Made by a program: the position numbers and the translations under genes
The notes under the pieces: model-generated
Seen by the model: the letters and a program-made list of their open reading frames with translations, nothing else
Databases searched by the model: none
What the model was told of the DNA's origin: nothing
Shown here: piece after piece, positions 33,040 to 41,467 of the stretch
How positions within the stretch are numbered: position 1 is the first letter of the stretch
Layout: every line of letters begins with the position of its first letter
NCBI RefSeq assembly: GCF_003944765.1
Contig: NZ_RWIU01000003.1
Span: forward strand, 372,001 to 436,000
Direction of reading: 5' to 3'
Origin: Hymenobacter perfusus
GTDB taxonomy: Bacteria > Bacteroidota > Bacteroidia > Cytophagales > Hymenobacteraceae
DNA: 64,000 bases

Positions 33040-33973
33040 CGGTGTCAGGAGATATAGCCAGCAGGCGCTGATATTCGGGGGGCAGCACAGAAGAAAAGGG
33101 CTGGCCGGTGTAAAACTTGATGCCGCGGCGGCGCAGAAAATCCCGGAAATCCTCTTCCGGAGCCGAGAAGCTGCCGCTAGCCTGCATAGTGCTTAAGTCG
33201 AAAACCACACCGTTGCAATGAATGCGCTGAGTTGCGGCATCGTATGATACGCGCACGTCCAACTCTTTGTAGGCCGCCAACTTGTTATAATCGGTCAGGA
33301 TGCCGTGTACGGCGGCCTCGTTGCGGCCAGTATCGGGGCGAGGGTACACATTCTCCCTGATGATGCGTACGGGAATACCACCGGCCAAGCAGCCGTCGGG
33401 CAGGTCCTTGTTGATCAGGGAATTGGTGCCAATGACTACATTGTTGCCGATACGGCGGTTGGGAAGTACGGTGGACTTGGCCGGCAGCCACACTTTATCA
33501 CCAATGTGTACTGGCCCAAAATCGGCCGGGAAACCTTCCAGAATGGGCAAATACGAGCCGTGGGTCCACACAGCTACGTCTTCGCCAATGCCTACATACT
33601 CACCAATGGTAATGGCGTGGTTAACATTCAGGGTGATGCGCGCACAAATCATGGAATAGGAGCCAACCTCTAAATGGGCATCCTCGCTGAACTTGCCGCC
33701 GTGGCCCACCACTACGTTCGAATCCCAGTACACGTACCGGCCCACCCGCACCGTGCGGGCCGTGATATTATTCTGGCTGCCGAAGATGGTTAAGTCGCCA
33801 ATAGTCAGTTGTTGTCCAACTAGAAAGGTGTTATCAGCTCCCAGTGTCACGTCGTCGCCAATCACACACTCAGTGGCCCGAATGGTTGTATTCGGGCCGA
33901 TGCGGAAGTTACGGCCGATGCTGAGGCGTTCGGCAATGATAAAGCTGCCGTTGTCAAATTTCCGGATTTCCAT
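33026..33973 (-). CDS. Left-handed beta-helix acyltransferase
   Basis: A 315-residue protein whose first 220 residues consist of hexapeptide-repeat turns (IGRNFRIGPNTTIRATECVIGDDVTLG, VGIGEDVAVW, GDKVWLPAKSTVLPNRRIGNNVVIG), the trimeric acyltransferase fold. NSLINKDLPDGCLAGGIPVRII is the typical last coil. The C-terminal 90 residues are a separate domain of unknown kind. Together with the overlapping PIG-L deacetylase it could replace an acetyl group on pseudaminic acid or another residue. The ATG at 33973 is used; upstream ORF sequence overlaps pseI. Confidence 0.85.
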   Translation of the reverse strand: MEIRKFDNGSFIIAERLSIGRNFRIGPNTTIRATECVIGDDVTLGADNTFLVGQQLTIGDLTIFGSQNNITARTVRVGRYVYWDSNVVVGHGGKFSEDAHLEVGSYSMICARITLNVNHAITIGEYVGIGEDVAVWTHGSYLPILEGFPADFGPVHIGDKVWLPAKSTVLPNRRIGNNVVIGTNSLINKDLPDGCLAGGIPVRIIRENVYPRPDTGRNEAAVHGILTDYNKLAAYKELDVRVSYDAATQRIHCNGVVFDLSTMQASGSFSAPEEDFRDFLRRRGIKFYTGQPFSSVLPPEYQRLLAISPDTDGIA

Positions 33974-34004
33974 TGCGCTAGAATTCTGGGTTGGAGGGTG
34001 GGGC

Positions 34005-35054
34005 CTAGAGGGCATCCCAGGTAAGCGCCGTACCACGCCGGAGCGGCTTGCGCACCTGCCGGCCTAGCAACTCCGGCAGGTGGGCCGGCGCTAAGCCGTG
34101 ACCAGGCCGAATTACTCGGATATTGTCTGTGGTCAGCACTTCGCCAGCGGCAATATCCTGCACCACGTACAAAGAGCGGCGGAAGCCTAACGACTTCTGC
34201 TCGGCGGCGGTAGGCCCGTAAAACACGTTGCCCAACGCCTGTTGCGCCTGCGTGCATTCTTCCACCAAGCGGCGCATCTCGTCAGGTTCCATTGAAAACG
34301 AGGAGTCCGGTCCTCCATCGGCGCGCCGAATTGTCAGATGTTTTTCAATGACGGCGGCCCCCAGTACGGTGGCTGCTACGCTTACCCCCGTGCCCATAGT
34401 GTGGTCAGAGAGTCCTACGTGGCAGCCTAGCATATCACGCATGTGCGGGATGGTGCGCAGGTTGGTGTTAAGTGGTAAGGCCGGATACGTGCTGGTGCAT
34501 TTAAGCAGAACGACTTGCTCGTTACCTTCTTCCCGCATAATCTGCACCATCCGTTCCAGGTCGGCCAGATCAGCCATGCCAGTGGAAATAATAACCGGCT
34601 TGCCCGTGCGGGCTGCCCGGCGAATCAAATCAGGCCAGTTGTTTTCGAAAGAGGCAATCTTATACGCCGGGCAGTTAAGGGTTTCCAGGAAGTTAATGGC
34701 CTCCACCGAAAACGGAGAGCTGAAGCCAATCATTCCATGCGCAGCGGCCCGCTCAAAAATGGGCGCGTGCCACTCGAAGGGAGTATGATTAGTGGTGTAG
34801 AGTTCATAAAGCGACTGACCTTCCCAGTCAGAGTTGGCCCCTCGCACTACAAAATCCGGTTCCCGGCTGTCCAGCGTGAGCATATCGGGTGTGCTGGTCT
34901 GAATTTTCAGGCCCTGGCAGCCAGCGGCGGCGGCGGCATCCACAATCTCCAGGGCTTTTTCCAGCGACTGGCCGTGGTTGCCCGACATTTCGGCAATGAT
35001 AAAAGGGGCGTGGCCGGTACCAATGCGGTGGGTGCCCAGAAGGATGTCTTGCAT
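34005..35054 (-). CDS. pseI: Pseudaminic acid synthase
   Basis: A 349-residue NeuB-family enzyme that condenses phosphoenolpyruvate with 2,4-diacetamido-2,4,6-trideoxy-altropyranose. PFIIAEMSGNHGQSLEKALEI and QGLKIQTSTPDMLTLDS fit PseI rather than NeuB wording; GCHVGLSDHTMGTGVSVAA and VIEKHLTIRRADGGPDSSFS hold active-site and metal residues. The C-terminal 60 residues (LYVVQDIAAGEVLTTDNIRVIRPG) are the SAF antifreeze-like domain. The companion genes pseB, pseC, pseF and pseG-H are all in the window. Confidence 0.93.
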   Translation of the reverse strand: MQDILLGTHRIGTGHAPFIIAEMSGNHGQSLEKALEIVDAAAAAGCQGLKIQTSTPDMLTLDSREPDFVVRGANSDWEGQSLYELYTTNHTPFEWHAPIFERAAAHGMIGFSSPFSVEAINFLETLNCPAYKIASFENNWPDLIRRAARTGKPVIISTGMADLADLERMVQIMREEGNEQVVLLKCTSTYPALPLNTNLRTIPHMRDMLGCHVGLSDHTMGTGVSVAATVLGAAVIEKHLTIRRADGGPDSSFSMEPDEMRRLVEECTQAQQALGNVFYGPTAAEQKSLGFRRSLYVVQDIAAGEVLTTDNIRVIRPGHGLAPAHLPELLGRQVRKPLRRGTALTWDAL

Positions 35055-35070
35055 GCTGTGGAGATAGAAG

Positions 35071-36546
35071 CTAGTTCGGAGGCAAAAAGGGCAGCCGAAA
35101 TACGTCAAAGGTGCTGCCATGCAGTTGCACGGCCGGTTGTAGCGCAAAGCCTACCCGCTCAAACACCCGACGGGACGGCAAGTTACCGGCTTTTACCTGG
35201 GCTACCAGCGTCCAGGGCCCAGGCCGCTCACGGCGCAGTTCCAGAATAGCTCGTAGCAATACCGCCAGCCCCAGTCCCTGGCCTCGTGCCGTTGCCGCCA
35301 CCGAATAGTCGATGAGTGCTTCTGAACCGGTAAATTCCAACCGCACTTGTCCTACGGGTTGGCCTTGCTGTTCAAAGTAGTACAGATAGGTTTCAGCATC
35401 GTCCAAGCGACGGGAAAACCACCTTTGATGCTGCTCCCACGCAATAGTTTCCTGCCTGATAGCATTGCTGCGTACAGCCGGATCATTGGCCCACAGCAAA
35501 TATTGCTTGCTATCGGCAGCAGTAGCGCGCCGGGCTGTTAAAGCGTAGGAGAGGGCTAATGTTCGAAATACCTGACGCAGACGTTCCGCCGCCAGCCCAT
35601 CGAAAACGGCCTGTTGACGCTGCTGTAAACGGTGAGCGGTAGCGGGCAACTCCGCTGTCGGCAGAGTAGCCAGTTGTGAAACAGGCAGGGCCAGCCCGTT
35701 TTCCGTCAGGTAGGTAAATAGGTGCTGCTGGTTGTCGGCAATGAGATGCAGCAGTACGAGGCCACCAACTGCGCAACATTCATATGCAATACCACTGGGT
35801 GGGCAGATATATATGCCGCAACGCTGCAACATAACAGCCATCTGCTCAGCCGTCAGGTTGTGGTGGAGCTGCACATTCGGCCAGTCCTGCGTGGCTGCCT
35901 GCAAGGTTGCTTGGTGAGGGTAGGCACTACCAGTAACTACCTCAAACCGGTGCTGCGGCAACCATTGAAGTACCTGCTTCAGTGCTGCCAGGGTATGGTT
36001 TTCGGGGTCGGCGCCGCCCATATTCAGGAACACCCGGTTGGTATCGGGAGCATTACGGGGCAGGGTAGCAGACTCGCGAAAGGGCCGCCGAAGTAGAGCG
36101 TATGCAGGCCCCAGGCAAAGCTGCGTACCAGGTTCGTGCCGATAACTGCTGGCTGAGATGCCGCCTGCCTGATTCAGAACCACATCGGCCCACATATAAT
36201 GACTGACCAGATCATCAAGGTAGACTACGGCCTGGCGGTGTTGCTTCAACTGCTGCTGATAGGAGGGCGTGAAATGATAGCCATCCAGCACCAGTATGTC
36301 GGGGGTAGAAATTTGCGCGCGCAGCCAGTCAGGTTCATCAGTCAGAGTAAGCCCAAGAGGCACGTGTAAGACGGTAAAGCCAGCCTGCTGCACCTGGGCT
36401 TCCACCGTTGCTGACGGTTCACGCAAAGCAAACGTGCAGACAAAATCCGACGCCAGCATATCTGCCAGAGCCAGGCAGCGGGTCAGATGCCCTAAGCCAA
36501 TGAGGGAATTGCCATCCGTGCGAAATAGAATACGGGAAGCTGTCAT
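35071..36546 (-). CDS. PseG-PseH fusion: UDP-sugar hydrolase and N-acetyltransferase
   Basis: A 491-residue two-domain protein. Residues 1 to about 330 are PseG-like (ILFRTDGNSLIGLGHLTRCLALADML, with VFLNMGGADPENHTLAALKQ and CGIYICPPSGIAYECCAVG), which removes UDP from 2,4-diacetamido-2,4,6-trideoxy-altrose. Residues from about 340 are a GNAT domain (LRRATAADSKQYLLWANDPAVRSNA-type start, then VAATARGQGLGLAVLLRAIL), which would be the PseH step, acetylating the 4-amino group. Joining both removes the need for a separate pseH, and none is present. The domain order is hydrolase then acetyltransferase. Confidence 0.9.
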   Translation of the reverse strand: MTASRILFRTDGNSLIGLGHLTRCLALADMLASDFVCTFALREPSATVEAQVQQAGFTVLHVPLGLTLTDEPDWLRAQISTPDILVLDGYHFTPSYQQQLKQHRQAVVYLDDLVSHYMWADVVLNQAGGISASSYRHEPGTQLCLGPAYALLRRPFRESATLPRNAPDTNRVFLNMGGADPENHTLAALKQVLQWLPQHRFEVVTGSAYPHQATLQAATQDWPNVQLHHNLTAEQMAVMLQRCGIYICPPSGIAYECCAVGGLVLLHLIADNQQHLFTYLTENGLALPVSQLATLPTAELPATAHRLQQRQQAVFDGLAAERLRQVFRTLALSYALTARRATAADSKQYLLWANDPAVRSNAIRQETIAWEQHQRWFSRRLDDAETYLYYFEQQGQPVGQVRLEFTGSEALIDYSVAATARGQGLGLAVLLRAILELRRERPGPWTLVAQVKAGNLPSRRVFERVGFALQPAVQLHGSTFDVFRLPFLPPN

Positions 36547-36550
36547 GCCT

Positions 36551-37276
36551 CTAGACCTTTTTCTGCTCGATGTGCGCATTAAGTGCTACCAGTTCTGGAT
36601 GTGCATCCAGTAGGGCGATAAGCTCGTTAGTTGTCAGCTGATGGGCGTTGTACTCTTCAATAAGGGTGCTAATAAGGGTGAAATCGTCGGCGGTATCTAC
36701 GGTTAGTCGGTAACTGCTGCGGTCAGGCTGGCGGCCGATGTGCCAGAACCGAACGGTACCGGATCGGTTCTGATGCATGTAGGGTGTTACATGCTCCAGA
36801 TCGGGGGCTAACGTAGCGTGCTGCATTGCTTCGGCTAATAGTTCCCGGGAAAAAATCTCGAAGTCCAGACCCCTGGGGAAAGTGCGTTCCAGCACATTGG
36901 AAAGGTACAGCCGATTGTCATCTGCCCGCAGATATTCTTGTACGCTCCTCGCAATGAGTTCCCCATCCAGTAGCGGGCAATCAGACGTAACACGTACTAT
37001 CACATCAAGCTCATTGGCTTCGGCACAGTGCCAATAGCGACTCAGTACATTGTCTTCGCTGCCTCGCAGGTAAGGCAACTTGTGTGCCTGGGCAAAATCG
37101 GCCAGCACGTCATCAGTCTGGTTTGTAGTGATGGCCATGTATATAGGCAAGTGGCTGGCCTGTAGACGCTGCACATGATAGTGTAGCATGGGGCGGCCGG
37201 CAATAGGACGCAGCACCTTACCCGGTAGGCGGGTACTCGTCATGCGGGCCTGCGAAATGATGCCAACGTTTTTCAA
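36551..37276 (-). CDS. pseF: Cytidylyltransferase (PseF/SpsF type), CMP-pseudaminic acid synthetase role
   Basis: A 241-residue nucleotidyltransferase. VGIISQARMTSTRLPGKVLRPIAGRPML is the nucleotide-binding start of SpsF-like cytidylyltransferases, and VIVRVTSDCPLLDGELI the second core motif. It begins at TTG 37276; no ATG fits the conserved N-terminus. Its position between pseC and pseG-H implies it activates pseudaminic acid with CTP. The stop lies four bases before the pseG-H start. Confidence 0.88.
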   Translation of the reverse strand: MKNVGIISQARMTSTRLPGKVLRPIAGRPMLHYHVQRLQASHLPIYMAITTNQTDDVLADFAQAHKLPYLRGSEDNVLSRYWHCAEANELDVIVRVTSDCPLLDGELIARSVQEYLRADDNRLYLSNVLERTFPRGLDFEIFSRELLAEAMQHATLAPDLEHVTPYMHQNRSGTVRFWHIGRQPDRSSYRLTVDTADDFTLISTLIEEYNAHQLTTNELIALLDAHPELVALNAHIEQKKV

Positions 37277-37330
37277 AAGCGGAGTAAGTTGGAGCGGAAT
37301 TAAGGGAATTAGAAATCCGATTGACCGATG

Positions 37331-38482
37331 CTACGTTCGCACTATTTCCAGAATACTATCAATCACATACTGCTGCTCTTCGTCGGTAAGGCTTGGAAAC
37401 AGTGGAATGCTCAGGCAGTGCGCGTAGTACGCTTCAGCCAGCGGGAAGTCGCCGGGGTTCCAACCTAAACGCTGGTAATACGGCATGGTATGCACCGGAA
37501 TATAATGTACCTGTGCAAAAATCTGCCTTTCACGGAGCGCATCATAGAGTCGTTTGCGGTCAGGCACTTGAATAACGTAAAGATGATATGCATGGCCCGG
37601 TGCACCTGCCAGGGGGCGCACGGCAGCCACGTTAGCAAAGGCGGCATCATAGCGCGCTGCCAATACACGGCGGCGCATCAGTCCTTCATCGGCGCGACGT
37701 AGCTGGCTGATACCGAGGGCGCAAAGCATATCCGGCATGCGGTAATTGTAGCCTAGCTCCTGCATTTCCATATACCAGCCACCATCGTTTCGGGCCATTT
37801 GGACAGGGTCCTTGGTAATGCCGTGCGTACGTAACTTCAGGAGCCGCTCATACAGGTCATGCCGATTAGTCGTAATCATGCCGCCTTCACCGGTGGCAAT
37901 ATGCTTTACCGGGTGGAAACTGAAAATGGCCAGATCTGCTAACTGCCCGTTGCCACAACGCTGTTCCCGGTTCTGCGAATCGACAAAAGAGCCACCCGGC
38001 GCATGACACGCATCTTCAATAATCCAGAGGCCAAACTCATTGGCCAGCTTGCGGGCTTCCTCCAGGTCCACGGCCAATCCGGCAAAGTCTACCGGAATCA
38101 GGCCGTGAAAATGGCCTTTAGGGTAACTTTCCAGCAACCGGCGTACGGCTCTCAAATCCAGCAGAGCGGTAGCAGGGTCTATATCAGCAAAATATACTTC
38201 GCCGCCACAGTAACGCACGCAGTTGGCCGAAGCCGCAAACGTAATGGGCGTAGTGATGACGCGCTGCCCCGGCTGTACATGTAACGCCAAGGCACACAGA
38301 TGCAAGGCTGCTGTACCGTTGCTGACGGCCACGGCGTATTTGGCTCCTGTATAAGCAGCAAACTGCTGCTCAAACTCGGCTACTTTAGGCCCTTGGGTCA
38401 GGTAGTCAGAGAGTAAGGTTTCGGTAACAGCCTGAATATCCTCGGAGGTGATATGCTGGCGGCCGTAAGGAATAGGTTCCAT
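37331..38482 (-). CDS. pseC: UDP-4-keto sugar aminotransferase PseC
   Basis: A 383-residue DegT-family PLP enzyme. PIPYGRQHITSEDIQAVTETLLSDYLTQGP is the characteristic PseC start; YAVAVSNGTAALHLCALAL, IIEDACHAPGG and FSFHPVKHIATGEGGM (Schiff-base lysine in HPVKHI) follow. It makes UDP-4-amino-4,6-dideoxy-N-acetyl-altrosamine from the PseB product. The partner pseB lies at 40245 in the same direction but is separated by a plus-strand gene. Confidence 0.94.
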   Translation of the reverse strand: MEPIPYGRQHITSEDIQAVTETLLSDYLTQGPKVAEFEQQFAAYTGAKYAVAVSNGTAALHLCALALHVQPGQRVITTPITFAASANCVRYCGGEVYFADIDPATALLDLRAVRRLLESYPKGHFHGLIPVDFAGLAVDLEEARKLANEFGLWIIEDACHAPGGSFVDSQNREQRCGNGQLADLAIFSFHPVKHIATGEGGMITTNRHDLYERLLKLRTHGITKDPVQMARNDGGWYMEMQELGYNYRMPDMLCALGISQLRRADEGLMRRRVLAARYDAAFANVAAVRPLAGAPGHAYHLYVIQVPDRKRLYDALRERQIFAQVHYIPVHTMPYYQRLGWNPGDFPLAEAYYAHCLSIPLFPSLTDEEQQYVIDSILEIVRT

Positions 38483-38612
38483 ATACGCTTGCTGAGTCAA
38501 AGAATGCAAAGGTTAGAAATGATTAATGATGAACAAACATCAGGAAGGAAAGTAGTAGCTTCGTCTCAACAGAATCAAGCCCTTTATTCTTGGTACCTTC
38601 TTTTTTCTTTTT

Positions 38613-40067
38613 ATGAAGAAATTTTTCAAAACAACTTTATTCTTTGCAGGACAATTGTTTTGCGGTGTGATGTCAATTACAGATGCTCAAGCTCAAAAGG
38701 AGTATAGTAACTGGTATTTCGGCAACCAAGCTGGCGTTTCCTTCACATCCGGAAACCCACAGACTATTACAGGTAGTGCTATGACTACCTACGAGGGCTG
38801 TTCTTCCATATCTAATCCTCAAGGCCAGCTTTTAATGTATAGCAATGGGGAAGCTATATGGGATGCAAACCATCAGGTGATGCCTAATGGTAATTCCTTA
38901 GGTTCGCATAATTCTGCCTCCCAAGGAGTTGTAATTCTGCGTGCTCCCGGTAGTAGCACGATATATTATGTTTTTACAGTTGATGCTATTGATAATAATT
39001 TAGCTGGAGGGTTGCGGTATTCAGTGGTAGATATGTCGTTGCGAGGCGGCCTAGGTGACGTAACAGCTACCAAAGCAGTTCGGCTTCCTACACCTACAAC
39101 TACTGGTAAAGTGACAGAAAAGCTTACAGCAGCACTACATGCGAATGGCCGGGACTATTGGGTTGTAGTGCACGGATGGGAAAGCAATAATTTTTTCAGT
39201 TTTCTTCTAACGTCAACCGGAATTAATTCTGTTCCGGTAGTTAGTGCAGTAGGGCCAGTTCATCAGGGTGGAGGAAGTTTCTTTGGGGCAGCAAATGCCG
39301 TTGGCTATATGAAGATATCTCCTAACGGTGCTAAACTGGCATTAGCTCAGCGTGATAGTCAATTTGAACTCTATGACTACAATAACAATTCCGGACAGGT
39401 ATCAAACTACCTCAGTTTGCGTGGAACGAGCAGCTTTCATTATGGGGTAGAGTTTTCTCCCGATAACTCTCGCTTGTACACAACTATGTACTCAGACGGC
39501 GGATTTGATACCAATGTGTATCAGTATAATCTGCAAGCTGGTTCTGGAACTGCCATACAAAATTCCCGGCAGATAGTAGCTAGTATCCCGGGTTTGTCAA
39601 GCGCAATACAAGCGGCTTCTGATGGCAAGTTGTATTTATCAGCCCTCAATAAGTCTTACTTGAATTCCATTGAGTATCCCAATAACTTGGGTAATGCGTG
39701 TGGATTTCAACAAAATTCTGTAGCGCTGGGGATTAAACTTGGACAGAACGGTTTGCCAAATCAGCCAAATGTTGCAAGTGTAATTATGAAAAACATAGCA
39801 CCATCTGCTATGAGTCGTTTAAAAATTTATCCAAATCCTACTAAAGAGTTTATAGTGCTATCTATTTCTGATAGTGAGATAAGGAATATGGATAAAATAT
39901 CTCTCATAGACATGGCAGGGAAAACAGTTGCAGAGTATAAAGTAGCTGAGCTTACGGTTATAAAAGGTGAATTTATTATTCCGGTAAATGCAATAGCTCG
40001 AGGAGAATATATTGTTAAAGCTATTAGTCCTAATGAGAGTGTCACCAAACTAGTAGTGCTTGAATAA
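38613..40067 (+). CDS. T9SS cargo protein with WD40-like repeats, inserted between pseC and pseB
   Basis: A 484-residue secreted protein with signal peptide MKKFFKTTLFFAGQLFCGVMSITDAQAQ. The body contains beta-propeller-like segments (YMKISPNGAKLALAQRDSQFELYDYNN, YGVEFSPDNSRLYTTMYSDG). The last 80 residues (RLKIYPNPTKEFIVLSISD to VTKLVVLE) are a T9SS type A sorting domain. The gene is clearly richer in A and T than its neighbours and lies on the opposite strand within the pse cluster, which suggests later insertion or transfer. A 34-bp perfect hairpin closes it. The function is unknown; similar proteins often carry gliding or adhesin-like propellers. Confidence 0.88.
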   Translation: MKKFFKTTLFFAGQLFCGVMSITDAQAQKEYSNWYFGNQAGVSFTSGNPQTITGSAMTTYEGCSSISNPQGQLLMYSNGEAIWDANHQVMPNGNSLGSHNSASQGVVILRAPGSSTIYYVFTVDAIDNNLAGGLRYSVVDMSLRGGLGDVTATKAVRLPTPTTTGKVTEKLTAALHANGRDYWVVVHGWESNNFFSFLLTSTGINSVPVVSAVGPVHQGGGSFFGAANAVGYMKISPNGAKLALAQRDSQFELYDYNNNSGQVSNYLSLRGTSSFHYGVEFSPDNSRLYTTMYSDGGFDTNVYQYNLQAGSGTAIQNSRQIVASIPGLSSAIQAASDGKLYLSALNKSYLNSIEYPNNLGNACGFQQNSVALGIKLGQNGLPNQPNVASVIMKNIAPSAMSRLKIYPNPTKEFIVLSISDSEIRNMDKISLIDMAGKTVAEYKVAELTVIKGEFIIPVNAIARGEYIVKAISPNESVTKLVVLE

Positions 40068-40093
40068 GTGTAGTGCTTGAATAAGTACATTTG

Positions 40094-40166
40094 ATAAGTG
40101 GCAGGCAAAAAGCAACGGCCGACATACCACTAGTATGTCGGCCGTTGCTTTTTGCCTGCCACTTAT
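40094..40166. terminator. Very long perfect hairpin (34-bp arms) between T9SS gene and pseB
   Basis: The arm 40094-40127 is exactly complementary to 40133-40166 with a five-base loop. The core AAAAAGCAACGGCCG/CGGCCGTTGCTTTTT is terminator-like, and flanking bases extend the pairing far beyond need. It separates convergent genes. Confidence 0.88.
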
Positions 40167-40183
40167 AGCAGTTTCGCGAACGG

Positions 40184-40213
40184 TGTAGAGACGCGAAGTG
40201 TCGCATCTCTACA
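40184..40213. repeat. Short inverted repeat TGTAGAGACGCGAAGT...TCTCTACA
   Basis: A 30-base nearly perfect inverted repeat of the GAGACGC family that also occurs at 20886-21048 and 26487-26582. It lies between the long hairpin and the end of pseB. Confidence 0.8.
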
Positions 40214-40244
40214 GCACACGTACAGCGTTTACGAAACAGCTATA

Positions 40245-41264
40245 TCAAATGGCAAAATCCGCATCCACATGCAACCGGATTTCTTCGCGAATCTGCTCCG
40301 CGTTCAGCCACTCGGTGTTGTTGCTGGAGTTGTAATGGAAGCCAGGCTCTACACGGCGGCCCCCGAAGTGGCGAATAAAGTCATCCACGTCCCAGCGCGG
40401 GGTGAAGGGCAGAATCACGTAGTATTTAGCCAGCTCCACCGTGCTCAGGGCGTCGGTTTCGGTAATCATTTCCTCGTGCAGCTTCTCACCCGGCCGGATG
40501 CCCACAATTTCCTGGCGACAGTCGGGGGCGATGGCCTTGGCCACTTCGGTAATCACGTAGCTCGGAATCTTGGGCACGAAGATTTCACCGCCCCAGCTGT
40601 GCTCCAGCGCGTACAGTACCAGGTCCACGCCTTGCTCCAGCGAAATGTGGAAGCGCGTCATGTCGGGGTGGGTGATGGGCAGCACGCCGGACTCGCGGCG
40701 TTGCAGGAAAAACGGCACCACCGAGCCCCGGGAGCCAATTACGTTGCCGTAGCGCACCACCGAGAAACGTAAATCCCGGCTGCCCTTCATGTTGTTGGCA
40801 GCCACGAACAGCTTATCGGAGCAGAGCTTGGTGGCCCCGTAGAGGTTGATAGGGGCGGCAGCCTTGTCGGTACTCAGCGCTACCACGTCCTTCACCCCGC
40901 AGTCGAGGGCGGCGTTAATCACGTTTTCGGCCCCGAAAATGTTGGTTTTGATGCACTCCATCGGGTTGTACTCGGCGGCGGGTACCTGCTTGAGGGCGGC
41001 GGCGTGCACAATGATGTCGATGCCCTCGCAGGCCCGTTTCAGCCGCTCCCCGTCGCGCACGTCGCCGATGAAGTAGCGGATGGCGGGGTATTTGGCGTGC
41101 GGAAACTGCTGCGACATTTCGTACTGCTTCAGCTCGTCGCGGGAGTACACCACCAAGCGTTTTACGTCGGGAAACAGCTCAAATACCGTTTGCACGAACT
41201 TTTTGCCGAACGAACCGGTGCCGCCGGTTACCAGGATGGATTTATGGTTGAGGTCGAGGGCCAT
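40245..41264 (-). CDS. pseB: UDP-N-acetylglucosamine 4,6-dehydratase (inverting) PseB
   Basis: A 339-residue short-chain dehydrogenase fold. ILVTGGTGSFGKKFVQTV is the NADP site, the catalytic region is ALSTDKAAAPINLYGATKL (with the YxxxK in YGATK) and HAAALKQVPAAEYNP is the PseB/FlaA1 signature. It makes UDP-2-acetamido-2,6-dideoxy-arabino-hexos-4-ulose, the first step to pseudaminic acid. The last part NNTEWLNAEQIREEI is common to PseB proteins. Start at ATG 41264. Confidence 0.95.
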   Translation of the reverse strand: MALDLNHKSILVTGGTGSFGKKFVQTVFELFPDVKRLVVYSRDELKQYEMSQQFPHAKYPAIRYFIGDVRDGERLKRACEGIDIIVHAAALKQVPAAEYNPMECIKTNIFGAENVINAALDCGVKDVVALSTDKAAAPINLYGATKLCSDKLFVAANNMKGSRDLRFSVVRYGNVIGSRGSVVPFFLQRRESGVLPITHPDMTRFHISLEQGVDLVLYALEHSWGGEIFVPKIPSYVITEVAKAIAPDCRQEIVGIRPGEKLHEEMITETDALSTVELAKYYVILPFTPRWDVDDFIRHFGGRRVEPGFHYNSSNNTEWLNAEQIREEIRLHVDADFAI

Positions 41265-41374
41265 GCTATGGGAACAGGGCCGGCCACTAGGCCGGCCGGG
41301 GTAAGGAGGGCAAAAGTAGACATTCCGGCCGGAGCTTCCGTAGTTTTGTCGTACAGACAGAAAGCCTGCTTGCT

Positions 41375-41467
41375 GTCATGCTGAGCGAAGTCGAAGCATC
41401 TCTACCGCTTCGTTGCAGCCGTACCCCACCGAAGCGGTAGAGATGCTTCGACTTCGCTCAGCATGAC
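41375..41467. repeat. Inverted repeat with 38-bp perfect arms, GTCATGCTGAGC family
   Basis: 41375-41412 (GTCATGCTGAGCGAAGTCGA onward) is exactly complementary to 41430-41467, with a 17-base loop. The right arm contains the ATG at 41463 from which the downstream HAD protein is read. It lies in the divergent pseB/HAD intergenic region. Confidence 0.93.
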
